In this document: positions 43,299 through 51,407 of the stretch, piece after piece
How positions within the stretch are numbered: position 1 is the first letter of the stretch
How the letters are laid out: each line of letters begins with the position of its first letter
The notes under the pieces: generated by a model
Database searches by the model: none
The model's input: only the letters and a program-made list of their open reading frames with translations
Told to the model about the DNA's origin: nothing
Assembly: GCA_902523615.1 (NCBI GenBank)
Contig: CABYZW010000005.1
Coordinates: forward strand, 1-58,524
Length of the DNA stretch: 58,524 nucleotides
Direction of reading: 5' to 3'
Origin: an uncultured Pelagibacteraceae bacterium
GTDB lineage: Bacteria > Pseudomonadota > Alphaproteobacteria > Pelagibacterales > Pelagibacteraceae
Translations under genes and position numbers: made by a program

Positions 43299-44339
43299 AT
43301 GATTAAAGTTGGGGAGCATATTACTTTAGATATTATAGGCACTACAAAAGAGTACGATCCTTCAGTCTATGAAAGAGTTATACATAAAATAGCTAAAGTA
43401 GCTAATGTAACTATATTAAATATTTCAAAATATAAATTTGAACCTCAGGGTTTTACTATTTTAGCTTTATTGGCTGAGAGTCATATTAGTTTCCATTCAT
43501 TTCCAGAAAATGGAATAATTAGTTTTGATTTTTTTACTTGTGGGAAAATAAGTCCATCAGTAGCAATTGATATTGTTAAAAAAGAATTTGAACATAAAAG
43601 AATTGTCAAGAAAGAATTTAATAGAGATACCAGATCTCTTTACCATGATATTTATAGTTCACCTGGATTACAAAAATCATATGTTGTAAATGAAGTTTTA
43701 GAAGACTTTAAATCAAAAGTTGGTCAGCACATTGAAATTTTAGAATTAGAGCAATTCGGAAAATCTTTATTTATTGATGGTGAAATACAAGTTGCGGCAT
43801 CAGATGAACATTTATATAGTTCAACCTTTGTTGCTGCAGGCTTAAAGTTAAATAAATCAAATGACAGAGCAGCAATAATTGGTGGAGGAGATGGTGGAGT
43901 TGCAAGAGAATGTATATCTAAAAGATTTAATTTTATAGATTGGTACGAATTAGATCCTGAAGTTGTAGAAGTTTGTAATAAACATCTTGGTAATATTGGA
44001 AAAAAATCTACTGAGAAGAATTCAGTAAAATGTGTATGGGGTGATGCTTTTGAGAGTATAAAGTCGGTCAACGAAGATACATATGACCATATTTTTGTCG
44101 ATTTAAATGATGATCAGTTTTGCATTGAACTTGCTGCTAAAAATATGGACTCTTTATTAAGAATACTCAAACCCAAAGGAGTTATTACTGCTCAAGTTGG
44201 TAGCCAAGACAAAAAACCTCTTCAAGTTGAAAATTGGTTAAACGTTTTTAACCATCATTTTGGAAATACCAATTTATCTAGAGTTTATGTGCCTAGTTTT
44301 GATTGTTCTTGGAATTTTTCATCTTCTATAAATCACTAA
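43299..44339 (+). CDS. speD-speE: Fused S-adenosylmethionine decarboxylase-spermidine synthase
   Basis: The single 346-residue chain joins a SpeD domain (residues 1 to about 115) to an aminopropyltransferase (about 120-346). In the SpeD part, LLAESHISFHSFPENG carries Ser61, expected to become the pyruvoyl group after self-cleavage after Glu60, and FFTCG follows. The SpeE part has EQFGKSLFIDGEIQVAASDE, AIIGGGDGGVARECI (SAM-binding loop, near residues 190-204) and ELDPEVVEVC. Self-cleavage would separate a small fragment from the large chain that carries the pyruvoyl and SpeE. The product methylthioadenosine feeds MtnP. Confidence 0.9.
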   Translation: MIKVGEHITLDIIGTTKEYDPSVYERVIHKIAKVANVTILNISKYKFEPQGFTILALLAESHISFHSFPENGIISFDFFTCGKISPSVAIDIVKKEFEHKRIVKKEFNRDTRSLYHDIYSSPGLQKSYVVNEVLEDFKSKVGQHIEILELEQFGKSLFIDGEIQVAASDEHLYSSTFVAAGLKLNKSNDRAAIIGGGDGGVARECISKRFNFIDWYELDPEVVEVCNKHLGNIGKKSTEKNSVKCVWGDAFESIKSVNEDTYDHIFVDLNDDQFCIELAAKNMDSLLRILKPKGVITAQVGSQDKKPLQVENWLNVFNHHFGNTNLSRVYVPSFDCSWNFSSSINH

Positions 44340-44399
44340 ATTTTTCTTTTTTAAATCTCTAATTTGTGAAATACTAATTCTTTATTAAAGGAGATAATA

Positions 44400-45227
44400 A
44401 TGAATATATTTAAAAAAACTATTTTTTCAGTTTTATTTTCTATATTAGTAATAGGTAACGTAAATGCTGATAAAATAAAAATCGGAACAGAAGGTGCTTA
44501 TCCTCCTTGGAATTCCAAAAATGAGGCAGGTAAGCTTATTGGTTTTGAAGTTGAATTGGCTTGGTCACTATGTAGATACATGGGTAAGCAGTGTACAATT
44601 GTTGAACAAGACTGGGATGGAATGATACCAGCTTTAATCATGAGAAAATTTGATGCGATAATGGCAGGAATGTCTATTACTGCTGAAAGACAAAAAGCTA
44701 TTAGTTTTTCTCAAGGTTATGCAGATGAAGTTGCATCTCTAGCTGTAATGAAAGGTTCAAGTCTTGAAGGTTTAGATACACCAGCAGGTATTAATTTAAC
44801 TAAACCAAATTCAGATGCTAAAAAAGCTTTAAAAACACTTACTGGAGCATTAGCGGGTAAAACTGTTTGTGTTCAAACTGCTACAATTCACCAAAACTTT
44901 TTAGACTCTGGTGATGTTGGTAAAGTAAATGTTAGAACTTACAAAACTCAGGATGAAGTTAACTTAGATTTAGCATCAGGAAGATGTGATGCTGCATTAG
45001 CTGCTGCTGTTGCATTTAGTGATTATGCAGAAAAATCTGGTAAACCAGTGGTATTAACTGGGCCAACTTTTTCAGGTGGAGCATTCGGTAATGGAGTTGG
45101 AGTTGGTATCAGAAAAGATGATACAGAACTTTTAAAAGCTTTTAACAAAGCAATCAATCAAGCGAGAAAAAACGGAGATATTAGTAGAATTGCTACTAAA
45201 TGGTTTGGTTTCGACGCTTCAATGTAA
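44400..45227 (+). CDS. Polar amino-acid ABC binding protein
   Basis: This 275-residue periplasmic protein has a signal peptide (cleavage near residue 24, NVNADK) and the family 3 binding-protein pattern: IGTEGAYPPWNSKNEAGKLIGFEVELAWSLC by segments (residues 27-58), DWDGMIPALIMRKFDAIMAGMSIT and RKDDTELLKAFNKAI. The DWDGMIPAL motif is typical of ArgT/HisJ/octopine-binding types for basic amino acids. A strong AAAGGAG ribosome-binding site precedes it. A 12-bp hairpin follows the stop. Confidence 0.9.
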   Translation: MNIFKKTIFSVLFSILVIGNVNADKIKIGTEGAYPPWNSKNEAGKLIGFEVELAWSLCRYMGKQCTIVEQDWDGMIPALIMRKFDAIMAGMSITAERQKAISFSQGYADEVASLAVMKGSSLEGLDTPAGINLTKPNSDAKKALKTLTGALAGKTVCVQTATIHQNFLDSGDVGKVNVRTYKTQDEVNLDLASGRCDAALAAAVAFSDYAEKSGKPVVLTGPTFSGGAFGNGVGVGIRKDDTELLKAFNKAINQARKNGDISRIATKWFGFDASM

Positions 45228-45240
45228 TTAAATTTTAGAT

Positions 45241-45267
45241 TTGGCGACTATAATGTATAGTCGCCAA
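45241..45267 (+). other. Intercistronic 12-bp hairpin after amino-acid binding protein gene
   Basis: TTGGCGACTATA (45241-45252) pairs perfectly with TATAGTCGCCAA (45256-45267) around a three-base ATG. No T-run follows (TCTGTATGG), so it is likely a stabilising or processing hairpin rather than a terminator. It lies 13 bases after the binding-protein stop and directly before the first permease start at 45273. Confidence 0.8.
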
Positions 45268-45272
45268 TCTGT

Positions 45273-45965
45273 ATGGAACTTCTAGCATTTGGAGATACTG
45301 GTTGGGGTGATGAATTATTCTATGCAACCCTGATGACAATAGCTGTCTCAATAACAGCAATGATGATAGGTTTTCTTTTTGCATTAATTTTCACCCCTTT
45401 AAAATTATCTCAAAATAAGTTTTTAAATTTTATAGCCAATTCTTACACCACGATAATAAGAGGAGTTCCAGAATTATTAGTAATTTACCTTTTCTTTTTT
45501 GGTGGAACTGGTGCAGTCATGTTTGTTGCATCAATATTTGGTTATAATGAATATATTGAAATAAATGCATTCATCACAGGGGCATTTGCAATTGGAATAA
45601 TCTCTGGTGCTTATTCAACTGAGGTTTTTAGAGGAGCAATTCAATCAATTGATAAAGGTCAGTTTGAAGCTGCTAATGTATTAGGTCTAAATAAATTTGG
45701 AAAATTTTTTAAAATCATTTTACCTCAAACATTAAGATTAGCTATTCCAAATCTAAGTAATGTTTGGCAAATAACACTTAAGGATACCTCTTTAATTTCA
45801 GTTACAGGTTTAGTTGAGATAATGAGACAATCATATATTGCTGCTGGATCAACAAGAGATCCATTATTCTTTTATTCATTCGCTGCAGTTTTATATTTAT
45901 TACTTACTTTTGTAAGTATGAAATTAATCAATAGACTAGAAGTCAAATATAGTAGGGGTTACTAA
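45273..45965 (+). CDS. Polar amino-acid ABC permease, HisQ-like
   Basis: The 230-residue permease has about five helices. The RGVPELLVIYLFFFGG segment near residues 63-78 and the EAA motif EAANVLGLNKFGKFFKIILPQTLRLAIPNLSN by segments near residues 131-160 are those of HisQ/ArtQ-type subunits. Its start sits six bases after a 12-bp hairpin, so ribosome access could depend on that structure. It shares a one-base overlap with the second permease gene. Amino-acid specificity cannot be read from the sequence. Confidence 0.88.
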   Translation: MELLAFGDTGWGDELFYATLMTIAVSITAMMIGFLFALIFTPLKLSQNKFLNFIANSYTTIIRGVPELLVIYLFFFGGTGAVMFVASIFGYNEYIEINAFITGAFAIGIISGAYSTEVFRGAIQSIDKGQFEAANVLGLNKFGKFFKIILPQTLRLAIPNLSNVWQITLKDTSLISVTGLVEIMRQSYIAAGSTRDPLFFYSFAAVLYLLLTFVSMKLINRLEVKYSRGY

Positions 45966-46639
45966 TGGATCTTGAATTAATGATAAGTAGTTTTCCAAAG
46001 TTAATTAATGCGGCTGTAATAACTTTAAAACTTCTTTCGGTTTCTTTAATAATAGGATTATTCATTGGACTATTTTTTGCAATTCTAAGATTAAATAAAA
46101 ATATATTTATTAATAAATTTGCATATGGATATTCTTATGTTTTTAGAGGGACACCACTTTTGGTACAAATTTTTATAATTTATTTTGGATTAGGCCAGAT
46201 TGAATATTTAAGATCAACAGTTTTATGGGTAATTTTAAAAGAACCATATTGGTGTGCAATTATTGCTTTCGCTTTAAACACAGGCGCTTATACTTCTGAG
46301 ATATTAAGATCAGCATTTCAAACAATTAAACGTGGAATATTAGAGGCTGGTAAAAGTTTGGGTATTTCTAACAAAGTAATTTTTTATAAAATTCAAATAC
46401 CAATCGCTATCAGACAGTCATTACCAGCCTACGGAAATGAAATTATCTTAATGATGAAAGGAACCTCCTTAGCTAGCACAGTTACTTTAATGGATCTTAC
46501 AGGTGTTGCAAAATATATTATTTCAACAACTTTTAAACCAATTGAGGTATTTATAGTTGCTGGAGGGATTTATTTATTTATGACTTTTATGATACATAAT
46601 GTGATTAAATTTTTAGAAAAAAAATATAGTTTTAATTAA
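45965..46639 (+). CDS. Polar amino-acid ABC permease, HisM-like
   Basis: At 224 residues it pairs with the preceding permease. It shows FRGTPLLVQIFIIYFGLGQIEY near residues 59-80 and the EAA loop EAGKSLGISNKVIFYKIQIPIAIRQSLPAYGNE by segments near residues 127-160. No ATP-binding subunit follows. The next gene is convergent and shares a TTAA stop overlap, so the ATPase must be encoded elsewhere or shared. Confidence 0.88.
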   Translation: MDLELMISSFPKLINAAVITLKLLSVSLIIGLFIGLFFAILRLNKNIFINKFAYGYSYVFRGTPLLVQIFIIYFGLGQIEYLRSTVLWVILKEPYWCAIIAFALNTGAYTSEILRSAFQTIKRGILEAGKSLGISNKVIFYKIQIPIAIRQSLPAYGNEIILMMKGTSLASTVTLMDLTGVAKYIISTTFKPIEVFIVAGGIYLFMTFMIHNVIKFLEKKYSFN

Positions 46640-47787
46640 AGTATAACTAAATCTAATTTTTGTTTACCAAGTCTTTTATTACTATTTTCTGTAACCAAGT
46701 AAGTTTCACCTAGATTCATAGCCAATTGGTTATCTGAATCCATTAATATCATGTGCATAAAAAAAATGTTTCCGGGCTGAATTACATAAGGATTGTTTGT
46801 ATAAATCATTGGCCAATCCATCCAATTTGGAGCGAATGTATTCCCAAGTGAGTATCCACAGGCGTTCATTCGAGCTTTATTGAAACCAAGATCATCAAAT
46901 GTTTTTGCGTGTATATCAAAAACTTCTCCAATTTTATTTCCAGGTTTTAATTTATTTTCACAATTTTCAAGAGCTTCAACACATGCTTCATGCATTTTGT
47001 AATGTTTAGGGTCTGGTCTACCAATAGGTATGGTTCTAAACATTGCAGAATGATAATGTCTAAAAGTACCAGCCCATTCAATAGTCAGTTGATCTTGATC
47101 ATTTAAAATTTGTTTTTCAGCTTGATATCGGCATAGAAGAGCATTTTTACCTGAACCAATTATAAATTCATTTGCAGGATAATCTCCACCACCTTCGAAT
47201 ATCACTCTATTCATTTCTGCTAATATCTTAGACTCACTAACACCAGCTTTTGCGTGTTTCCATACTTCGTTTAAAGCTTTATCTGCAAGTTCTGCAGCTT
47301 TTTTTACATATACAATTTCCTCTTCAGATTTTATAACTCGCAATTTTGTTATTAAGTCTGATTTATCTTGAAGAGAACAATAATTAGCTAAGGATTTGTT
47401 TAAACGAAGAGCATTATGTCCAGTTAAACCGTAAGCTTCATATTCAACTCCTAATTTTTTTCCTTTAAGATTTAATTGATTTAAAATATCTTTAAGATCA
47501 TCAGTTGGATTTGATCCCTCTTTATCAACCCAAATTCTGATATTTTCAATATTTGAAGTATTTTGAGCCTGTCTTAAATCAGGAGCTCTAGTAAGTAATA
47601 TTATATTTCCACTTTTATCTAATATTAATGTTTGAAAAAAGACATAACCAAAAGTGTCATAACCTGTAAGCCAATACATGGACTCCTGTCTAAACATTAA
47701 CAATGCATCGAGGTTTTGCTCTTTCATTGAGTCTAAAACTTTATTTTTTCGATTAAAAAACTCTTTTTTTGAAAAATGAAGCGCCAT
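46636..47787 (-). CDS. M24-family pita-bread hydrolase with altered metal site (DoeA/creatinase-like)
   Basis: The 383-residue protein has the creatinase N-terminal domain (MYWLTGYDTFGYVFFQTLIL by segments) and a C-terminal pita-bread domain. In metal-dependent relatives five ligands are Asp, Asp, His, Glu, Glu. Here the first is Glu237 (LTIEWAG), the second Ala248 (HYHSAMFRT), the His region reads NACGYSLG and the first Glu region reads FFMHMIL. Only Glu361 seems kept. The GYSLG...APNW segment resembles ectoine hydrolase (DoeA) and creatinase, which work without metal. Hydrolysis of a C-N bond in an osmolyte-like compound is plausible. Confidence 0.78.
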   Translation of the reverse strand: MALHFSKKEFFNRKNKVLDSMKEQNLDALLMFRQESMYWLTGYDTFGYVFFQTLILDKSGNIILLTRAPDLRQAQNTSNIENIRIWVDKEGSNPTDDLKDILNQLNLKGKKLGVEYEAYGLTGHNALRLNKSLANYCSLQDKSDLITKLRVIKSEEEIVYVKKAAELADKALNEVWKHAKAGVSESKILAEMNRVIFEGGGDYPANEFIIGSGKNALLCRYQAEKQILNDQDQLTIEWAGTFRHYHSAMFRTIPIGRPDPKHYKMHEACVEALENCENKLKPGNKIGEVFDIHAKTFDDLGFNKARMNACGYSLGNTFAPNWMDWPMIYTNNPYVIQPGNIFFMHMILMDSDNQLAMNLGETYLVTENSNKRLGKQKLDLVIL

Positions 47788-47796
47788 TAGAATGGT

Positions 47797-48186
47797 TTAA
47801 TAATTAGTATATTCTTTTATCTCTTTGATGACTGAACCGGTATGATTATTAATTTCTAGTTTTATTTTTGCTCTATCATCATTAAAAAAATGTACGTCTC
47901 TTGAAAGTTTAATGAATTTTTCTCCGAAATCTTTGTCCTTTTCACATTGTCTTTTTTCATCCTCGATAATCCACAGCTTAGAATTTATTTCTTTAAGCGA
48001 TTGATAAAGATCATCAAGTTTATCATCAGATTTTATATTCTTATTGAGTTGGTCTTTTAAAATAGAAAGTTCATTCTTAATAAATTTTAGTTTTTCTAGG
48101 TCTTTAATTTTTACTTGTTTGATTTCTAAAATTGAAATCTTATCCAAAAGTTCGCCTATTGAGACTTCTACTATAATTTTATTCAT
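47797..48186 (-). CDS. DUF6165-like coiled-coil protein
   Basis: This 129-residue protein begins VEVSIGELLDKISILEIKQVKIKD, a motif I associate with the DUF6165 family often found beside glycosyltransferases. The rest is a charged, mostly helical sequence (residues 20-110) with heptad-like spacing. Function is unknown. It is divergent from, and separated by 32 bases from, a GT9 glycosyltransferase gene, which supports a role connected to cell-surface sugars. Confidence 0.65.
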   Translation of the reverse strand: MNKIIVEVSIGELLDKISILEIKQVKIKDLEKLKFIKNELSILKDQLNKNIKSDDKLDDLYQSLKEINSKLWIIEDEKRQCEKDKDFGEKFIKLSRDVHFFNDDRAKIKLEINNHTGSVIKEIKEYTNY

Positions 48187-48218
48187 AAAATTTAATACTG
48201 TGCTATCTTGTTATAAAT

Positions 48219-49157
48219 ATGTCTAATATTTTAATTATTAAACACGGATCATTAGGAGATATAGCTCAAGCAAGTGGTGCAATTCAAGATATATATGAAA
48301 ATTATAAAAATGATCAAATTCATATATTAACAACTAAACCTCACCTCGAATTATTTAATAAAAGCCCTTTTATTCATAATGTGATTTTAGACAAAAGGTT
48401 GCCTAAATATAATTTAATTTATCTATATTTTTTAATGCGAGAAATTAAAAAATATAATTTTTTAAAATTTTTTGATCTTCAAAATTCATCAAGGACATCA
48501 TTCTATAAAAATATTTTGCTACCTAAAGCTACAAGTGAGAAGTGGTCTAGTTCTTATACGACTCTTCCAAAAGATAAAAGTAAAATTGAATTTGATAAGC
48601 GATCAGTACTTGAGAGATTTGATTTTCAATTAAAAACATCAGGATTAAAAACATTTAATACTTTAAAACCTGATTTTAGCTGGGCCTCTTCAAATATAAG
48701 CGAAATTATTAATCATTATAGTTTAAAAAAATATATTCTACTTTTTCCTTTTTGCTCTCCACATCTAACTATTAAGAAATGGCCTTATTATAATGATCTA
48801 ATAAAACTCTTTTTAAATAAGTTTGGAGAAGAATTTAAGATTATAATAGCGCCAGGCCCTAAAGAAATAGATGAAGCAAAAAAAATCAATGCAATTAGTA
48901 TTTTAGATAATGGAAATGCATTAAATGTTTCTCAATTAACTGCACTCATTAAAGATAGCTCATTTGTAATTGCAAATGATACAGGGCCAGCTCATATTGC
49001 TGCTCATGTAGGAGCTAAGGGTTTAACTTTATTTGGAAAACATACAACTGCATACAAAGTAAGTATTGAAAGAGAAAATTTTAAACCGATTGAGGTTAGT
49101 GACCTTAAAAATCTAAGCGCAGATAAAGTTTTTCAAAGGTCTTTACAAATTATTTAG
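48219..49157 (+). CDS. GT9-family glycosyltransferase (heptosyltransferase-like)
   Basis: The 312-residue GT-B protein has an N-terminal ILIIKHGSLGDIAQASGAIQDI (the glycine-rich GDI/GDV acceptor loop of heptosyltransferases), IHILTTKPHLELF, PFCSPHLTIKKWPYYNDLIKL by segments near residues 186-206 and the donor-site motif VIANDTGPAHIAAHVGAKGLTLFG by segments near residues 250-273. It likely adds a sugar to the lipopolysaccharide core or another glycan. The exact donor is unclear. Confidence 0.82.
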   Translation: MSNILIIKHGSLGDIAQASGAIQDIYENYKNDQIHILTTKPHLELFNKSPFIHNVILDKRLPKYNLIYLYFLMREIKKYNFLKFFDLQNSSRTSFYKNILLPKATSEKWSSSYTTLPKDKSKIEFDKRSVLERFDFQLKTSGLKTFNTLKPDFSWASSNISEIINHYSLKKYILLFPFCSPHLTIKKWPYYNDLIKLFLNKFGEEFKIIIAPGPKEIDEAKKINAISILDNGNALNVSQLTALIKDSSFVIANDTGPAHIAAHVGAKGLTLFGKHTTAYKVSIERENFKPIEVSDLKNLSADKVFQRSLQII

Positions 49158-49160
49158 ATA

Positions 49161-50240
49161 TTAAATTTTCTTAAATTTTTTTAAAATAAAAGGTAAAATT
49201 ATTACAATCGAGAGAATTCTCAAAAAATGATGATAGCTCACAAATATTGGATCAATATTGTAAGCAACACTTATTACAACCATTTCATGTATACCACCTG
49301 GAGCAAAACTTAAAAAGGTAGGAATAAAATTAAACCCTAAAAATTCTTGTAAAAGATAAGCTGTAATCATTGCAACTATAACTAAAATTGTACTAACAAT
49401 TACTCCATGAAAAATAAAAAATAACAATTCTCGCATTTTCAAACCATTGAGTCGGCTTCCCAATGCTGTACCTAAAAATATAAAAGCTATGTTTATAAAA
49501 GTGTTCGGAAATCTAGCATCTACAATTTCAAAAGTATAAAGAAGACCAGACAGAGCCATTGCTCCAATTAATGTTGGTGAGGGTATATTTAATTTTTTTA
49601 ATAAAATAGCAAAAATTATACAAACTATTATTAGAAATGTAATTTCATAAAAATATTTTGTGTCGTAAATATTTGTGAAATTGTAACCAGCTATCTCAGA
49701 AAATCCAAAATTGTTAATAAACAAAATAGGGACAAAACTGACAATAAAAATGACTCTTGTTGCTTGAGGAATTAATACTCCTTTATAATCTTTTTTTTTT
49801 CCAAATTCTAATAAAGCAGCAGAAATTGGGACAAAGGCACCAGGTAATGCGGCAAGAACAGATACTAGTTTTTCAAATTTACAAATCTTATAAAAATAAT
49901 ATCCAGCTAGTATTGTACTTATGATAGTACAAATTAGCATCGCTATAGATGAATAAATCCATAAATGTATTTTATATAGCAAAGTAACATTTAAAGTTCC
50001 GCCTAATATTATTCCAACTATTAAAAAAACCGGATTTAACAATTTAGTCGGAAAAATTATATTGTATTTTGTAAAAGCAAAACAAAGATTTAGTATTAAT
50101 GAACCTAGAAGCCATGGAAGTGGTAAACCTACTAAAGTTCCAATATATCCACCAACTATACCTATAAGTATCGCCTTATAGCTTTTTTTTAAATCTTTTA
50201 AAATTTCAGAAAAATGGAAAAAAATATTAAAATTCAACAT
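49161..50240 (-). CDS. AbrB-type integral membrane protein
   Basis: At 359 residues and about ten helices it matches the PF05145 (AbrB, formerly called ammonia monooxygenase) membrane family: GGYIGTLVGLPLPWLLGSLILN by segments near residues 29-50, AALPGAFVPISAALLEFGKKKDYKGVLIPQATR by segments near residues 131-163, and FLSFAPGGIHEMVVISVAYNIDP by segments in the C-terminal half. It is unrelated to the DNA-binding AbrB. Function is uncertain, perhaps export or regulation. It is divergent from the second Tct system. Confidence 0.85.
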   Translation of the reverse strand: MLNFNIFFHFSEILKDLKKSYKAILIGIVGGYIGTLVGLPLPWLLGSLILNLCFAFTKYNIIFPTKLLNPVFLIVGIILGGTLNVTLLYKIHLWIYSSIAMLICTIISTILAGYYFYKICKFEKLVSVLAALPGAFVPISAALLEFGKKKDYKGVLIPQATRVIFIVSFVPILFINNFGFSEIAGYNFTNIYDTKYFYEITFLIIVCIIFAILLKKLNIPSPTLIGAMALSGLLYTFEIVDARFPNTFINIAFIFLGTALGSRLNGLKMRELLFFIFHGVIVSTILVIVAMITAYLLQEFLGFNFIPTFLSFAPGGIHEMVVISVAYNIDPIFVSYHHFLRILSIVIILPFILKKFKKI

Positions 50241-50320
50241 TTGTAATAAGTATTTATATTAAATAAGTTAAAAAAATAGACATTTATTACGCCAAGATTT
50301 TCTTTTAGCTATATTGCTTA

Positions 50321-50349
50321 TTGACTAAAGTTTCTATTTAAGGTTATTT
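50321..50349 (+). promoter_or_regulatory. Candidate promoter for second tctC
   Basis: TTGACT (50321-50326) matches five of six -35 bases. It is followed after 17 bases by TTATTT (50344-50349), a weak -10. It lies in the 141-base divergent gap between the AbrB-type gene and tctC. A GAGGG ribosome-binding site is closer to the start. The poor -10 keeps confidence low. Confidence 0.3.
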
Positions 50350-50381
50350 TTTAAATATATTAATTAATTAGAGGGATAAAA

Positions 50382-51359
50382 ATGATTAAAAAAATACAAA
50401 GTGTTTTCTTATGTTTTGCGTTAGTAGTTACTTCTATAGTAGGAATTGGGCAAGTCGCAACAGTTGCAACTGCTGCTGATTTTCCATCCAAACCAATTGA
50501 GGTTGTAACTCATGCTGGTTTAGGTGGAGGAACTGACACTACAGCAAGAATGTTATTAATTCGAACAAGAAAAAATCTGAAAAATAATGCCTACATAACT
50601 CCAAAAAAAGGAGATAGTGGAAATAAGGCTATGTCATATGTCAAATCAAAGCCAAAAGATGGACATACAGTTTTAGCTATTACTCCTACTCACTTATTTA
50701 GAATGGCAAGAGGTGAAGCTGCATTAACAATAGATGATTTTGTTGGAGTTGCTAGAACTACAGTTGACCCAATTGTTATCTTCGTAAATGCAAAAAGCCC
50801 CTACAAAACAATTGAGGATTTAATTAAAGCTGGAAATAAAAAACCTATTAAATATGGTGGAACTAATGTTGGAAGTGTTGACCATATTTCAGGTCTAATT
50901 TTTGCAAGAGAAGCAAAAACAAAAATAGCTTTTGTACCTTTTGAAGGTGGAGGAGCAATTATGACAAGCTTAGTAGGGAATCAAATTGAAGCTGCAGGTC
51001 TCAACTTGGATGAAGGTAAAGATCAACTTGATGCTGGAGAATTAAGAGTATTAGCTGTTATGGCAGACCAGAGAATGGCTGCTCTTCCTGATACTCCAAC
51101 TTTGAAAGAAAAAGGTATCAATGCATCTTTTGCAACTGTTAGAGGAGTTGTTGTTTTAAAAGGAACACCTCAAAGTGCAATTGATAAACTTGAAAAAGGT
51201 TTTCTTAAAGCGATGAAGCATCCTGTGTATCAAAACTACTTACAAGGTGCAGGTTTAGATTCTTCTAGTGTCGCAGGTGCAAAAGCTTGGGATACTGAAA
51301 TTAAATCTATTTACAAAGAAGCGAGAGCTGCTTTAGTAAGTTTAGGTTTAGCTAAATAG
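50382..51359 (+). CDS. tctC: TctC/Bug-family solute-binding protein (system 2)
   Basis: The 325-residue protein has a signal peptide (cleavage after VATAA near residue 32) and the Bug loop THAGLGGGTDTTARM near residues 45-59, closest to the system 1 binding protein. GGTNVGSVDHISGLIF near residues 160-175 and the late VVLKGTPQSAIDKLEKGF segment are further family features. Its strong GAGGG ribosome-binding site suggests high expression. A 12-bp hairpin without a T-run follows its stop. Confidence 0.9.
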   Translation: MIKKIQSVFLCFALVVTSIVGIGQVATVATAADFPSKPIEVVTHAGLGGGTDTTARMLLIRTRKNLKNNAYITPKKGDSGNKAMSYVKSKPKDGHTVLAITPTHLFRMARGEAALTIDDFVGVARTTVDPIVIFVNAKSPYKTIEDLIKAGNKKPIKYGGTNVGSVDHISGLIFAREAKTKIAFVPFEGGGAIMTSLVGNQIEAAGLNLDEGKDQLDAGELRVLAVMADQRMAALPDTPTLKEKGINASFATVRGVVVLKGTPQSAIDKLEKGFLKAMKHPVYQNYLQGAGLDSSSVAGAKAWDTEIKSIYKEARAALVSLGLAK

Positions 51360-51369
51360 TCACATTTAT

Positions 51370-51400
51370 TTTCAACGGGAGTTTCAAACTCCCGTTGAAA
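51370..51400 (+). other. Intercistronic hairpin between tctC and tctB (system 2)
   Basis: TTTCAACGGGAG (51370-51381) pairs with CTCCCGTTGAAA (51389-51400) around TTTCAAA. The complementarity even extends through the loop to a single central base. No T-run follows (CTCTCAAATG), and the tctB ATG is only eight bases away. It likely protects the tctC message and hinders tctB initiation. Confidence 0.85.
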
Positions 51401-51407
51401 CTCTCAA

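Noticed and set aside
49161..50240. AbrB-family DNA-binding regulator or ammonia monooxygenase
   Set aside because: The protein is an integral membrane protein with about ten helices. These names are historical mislabels for PF05145.
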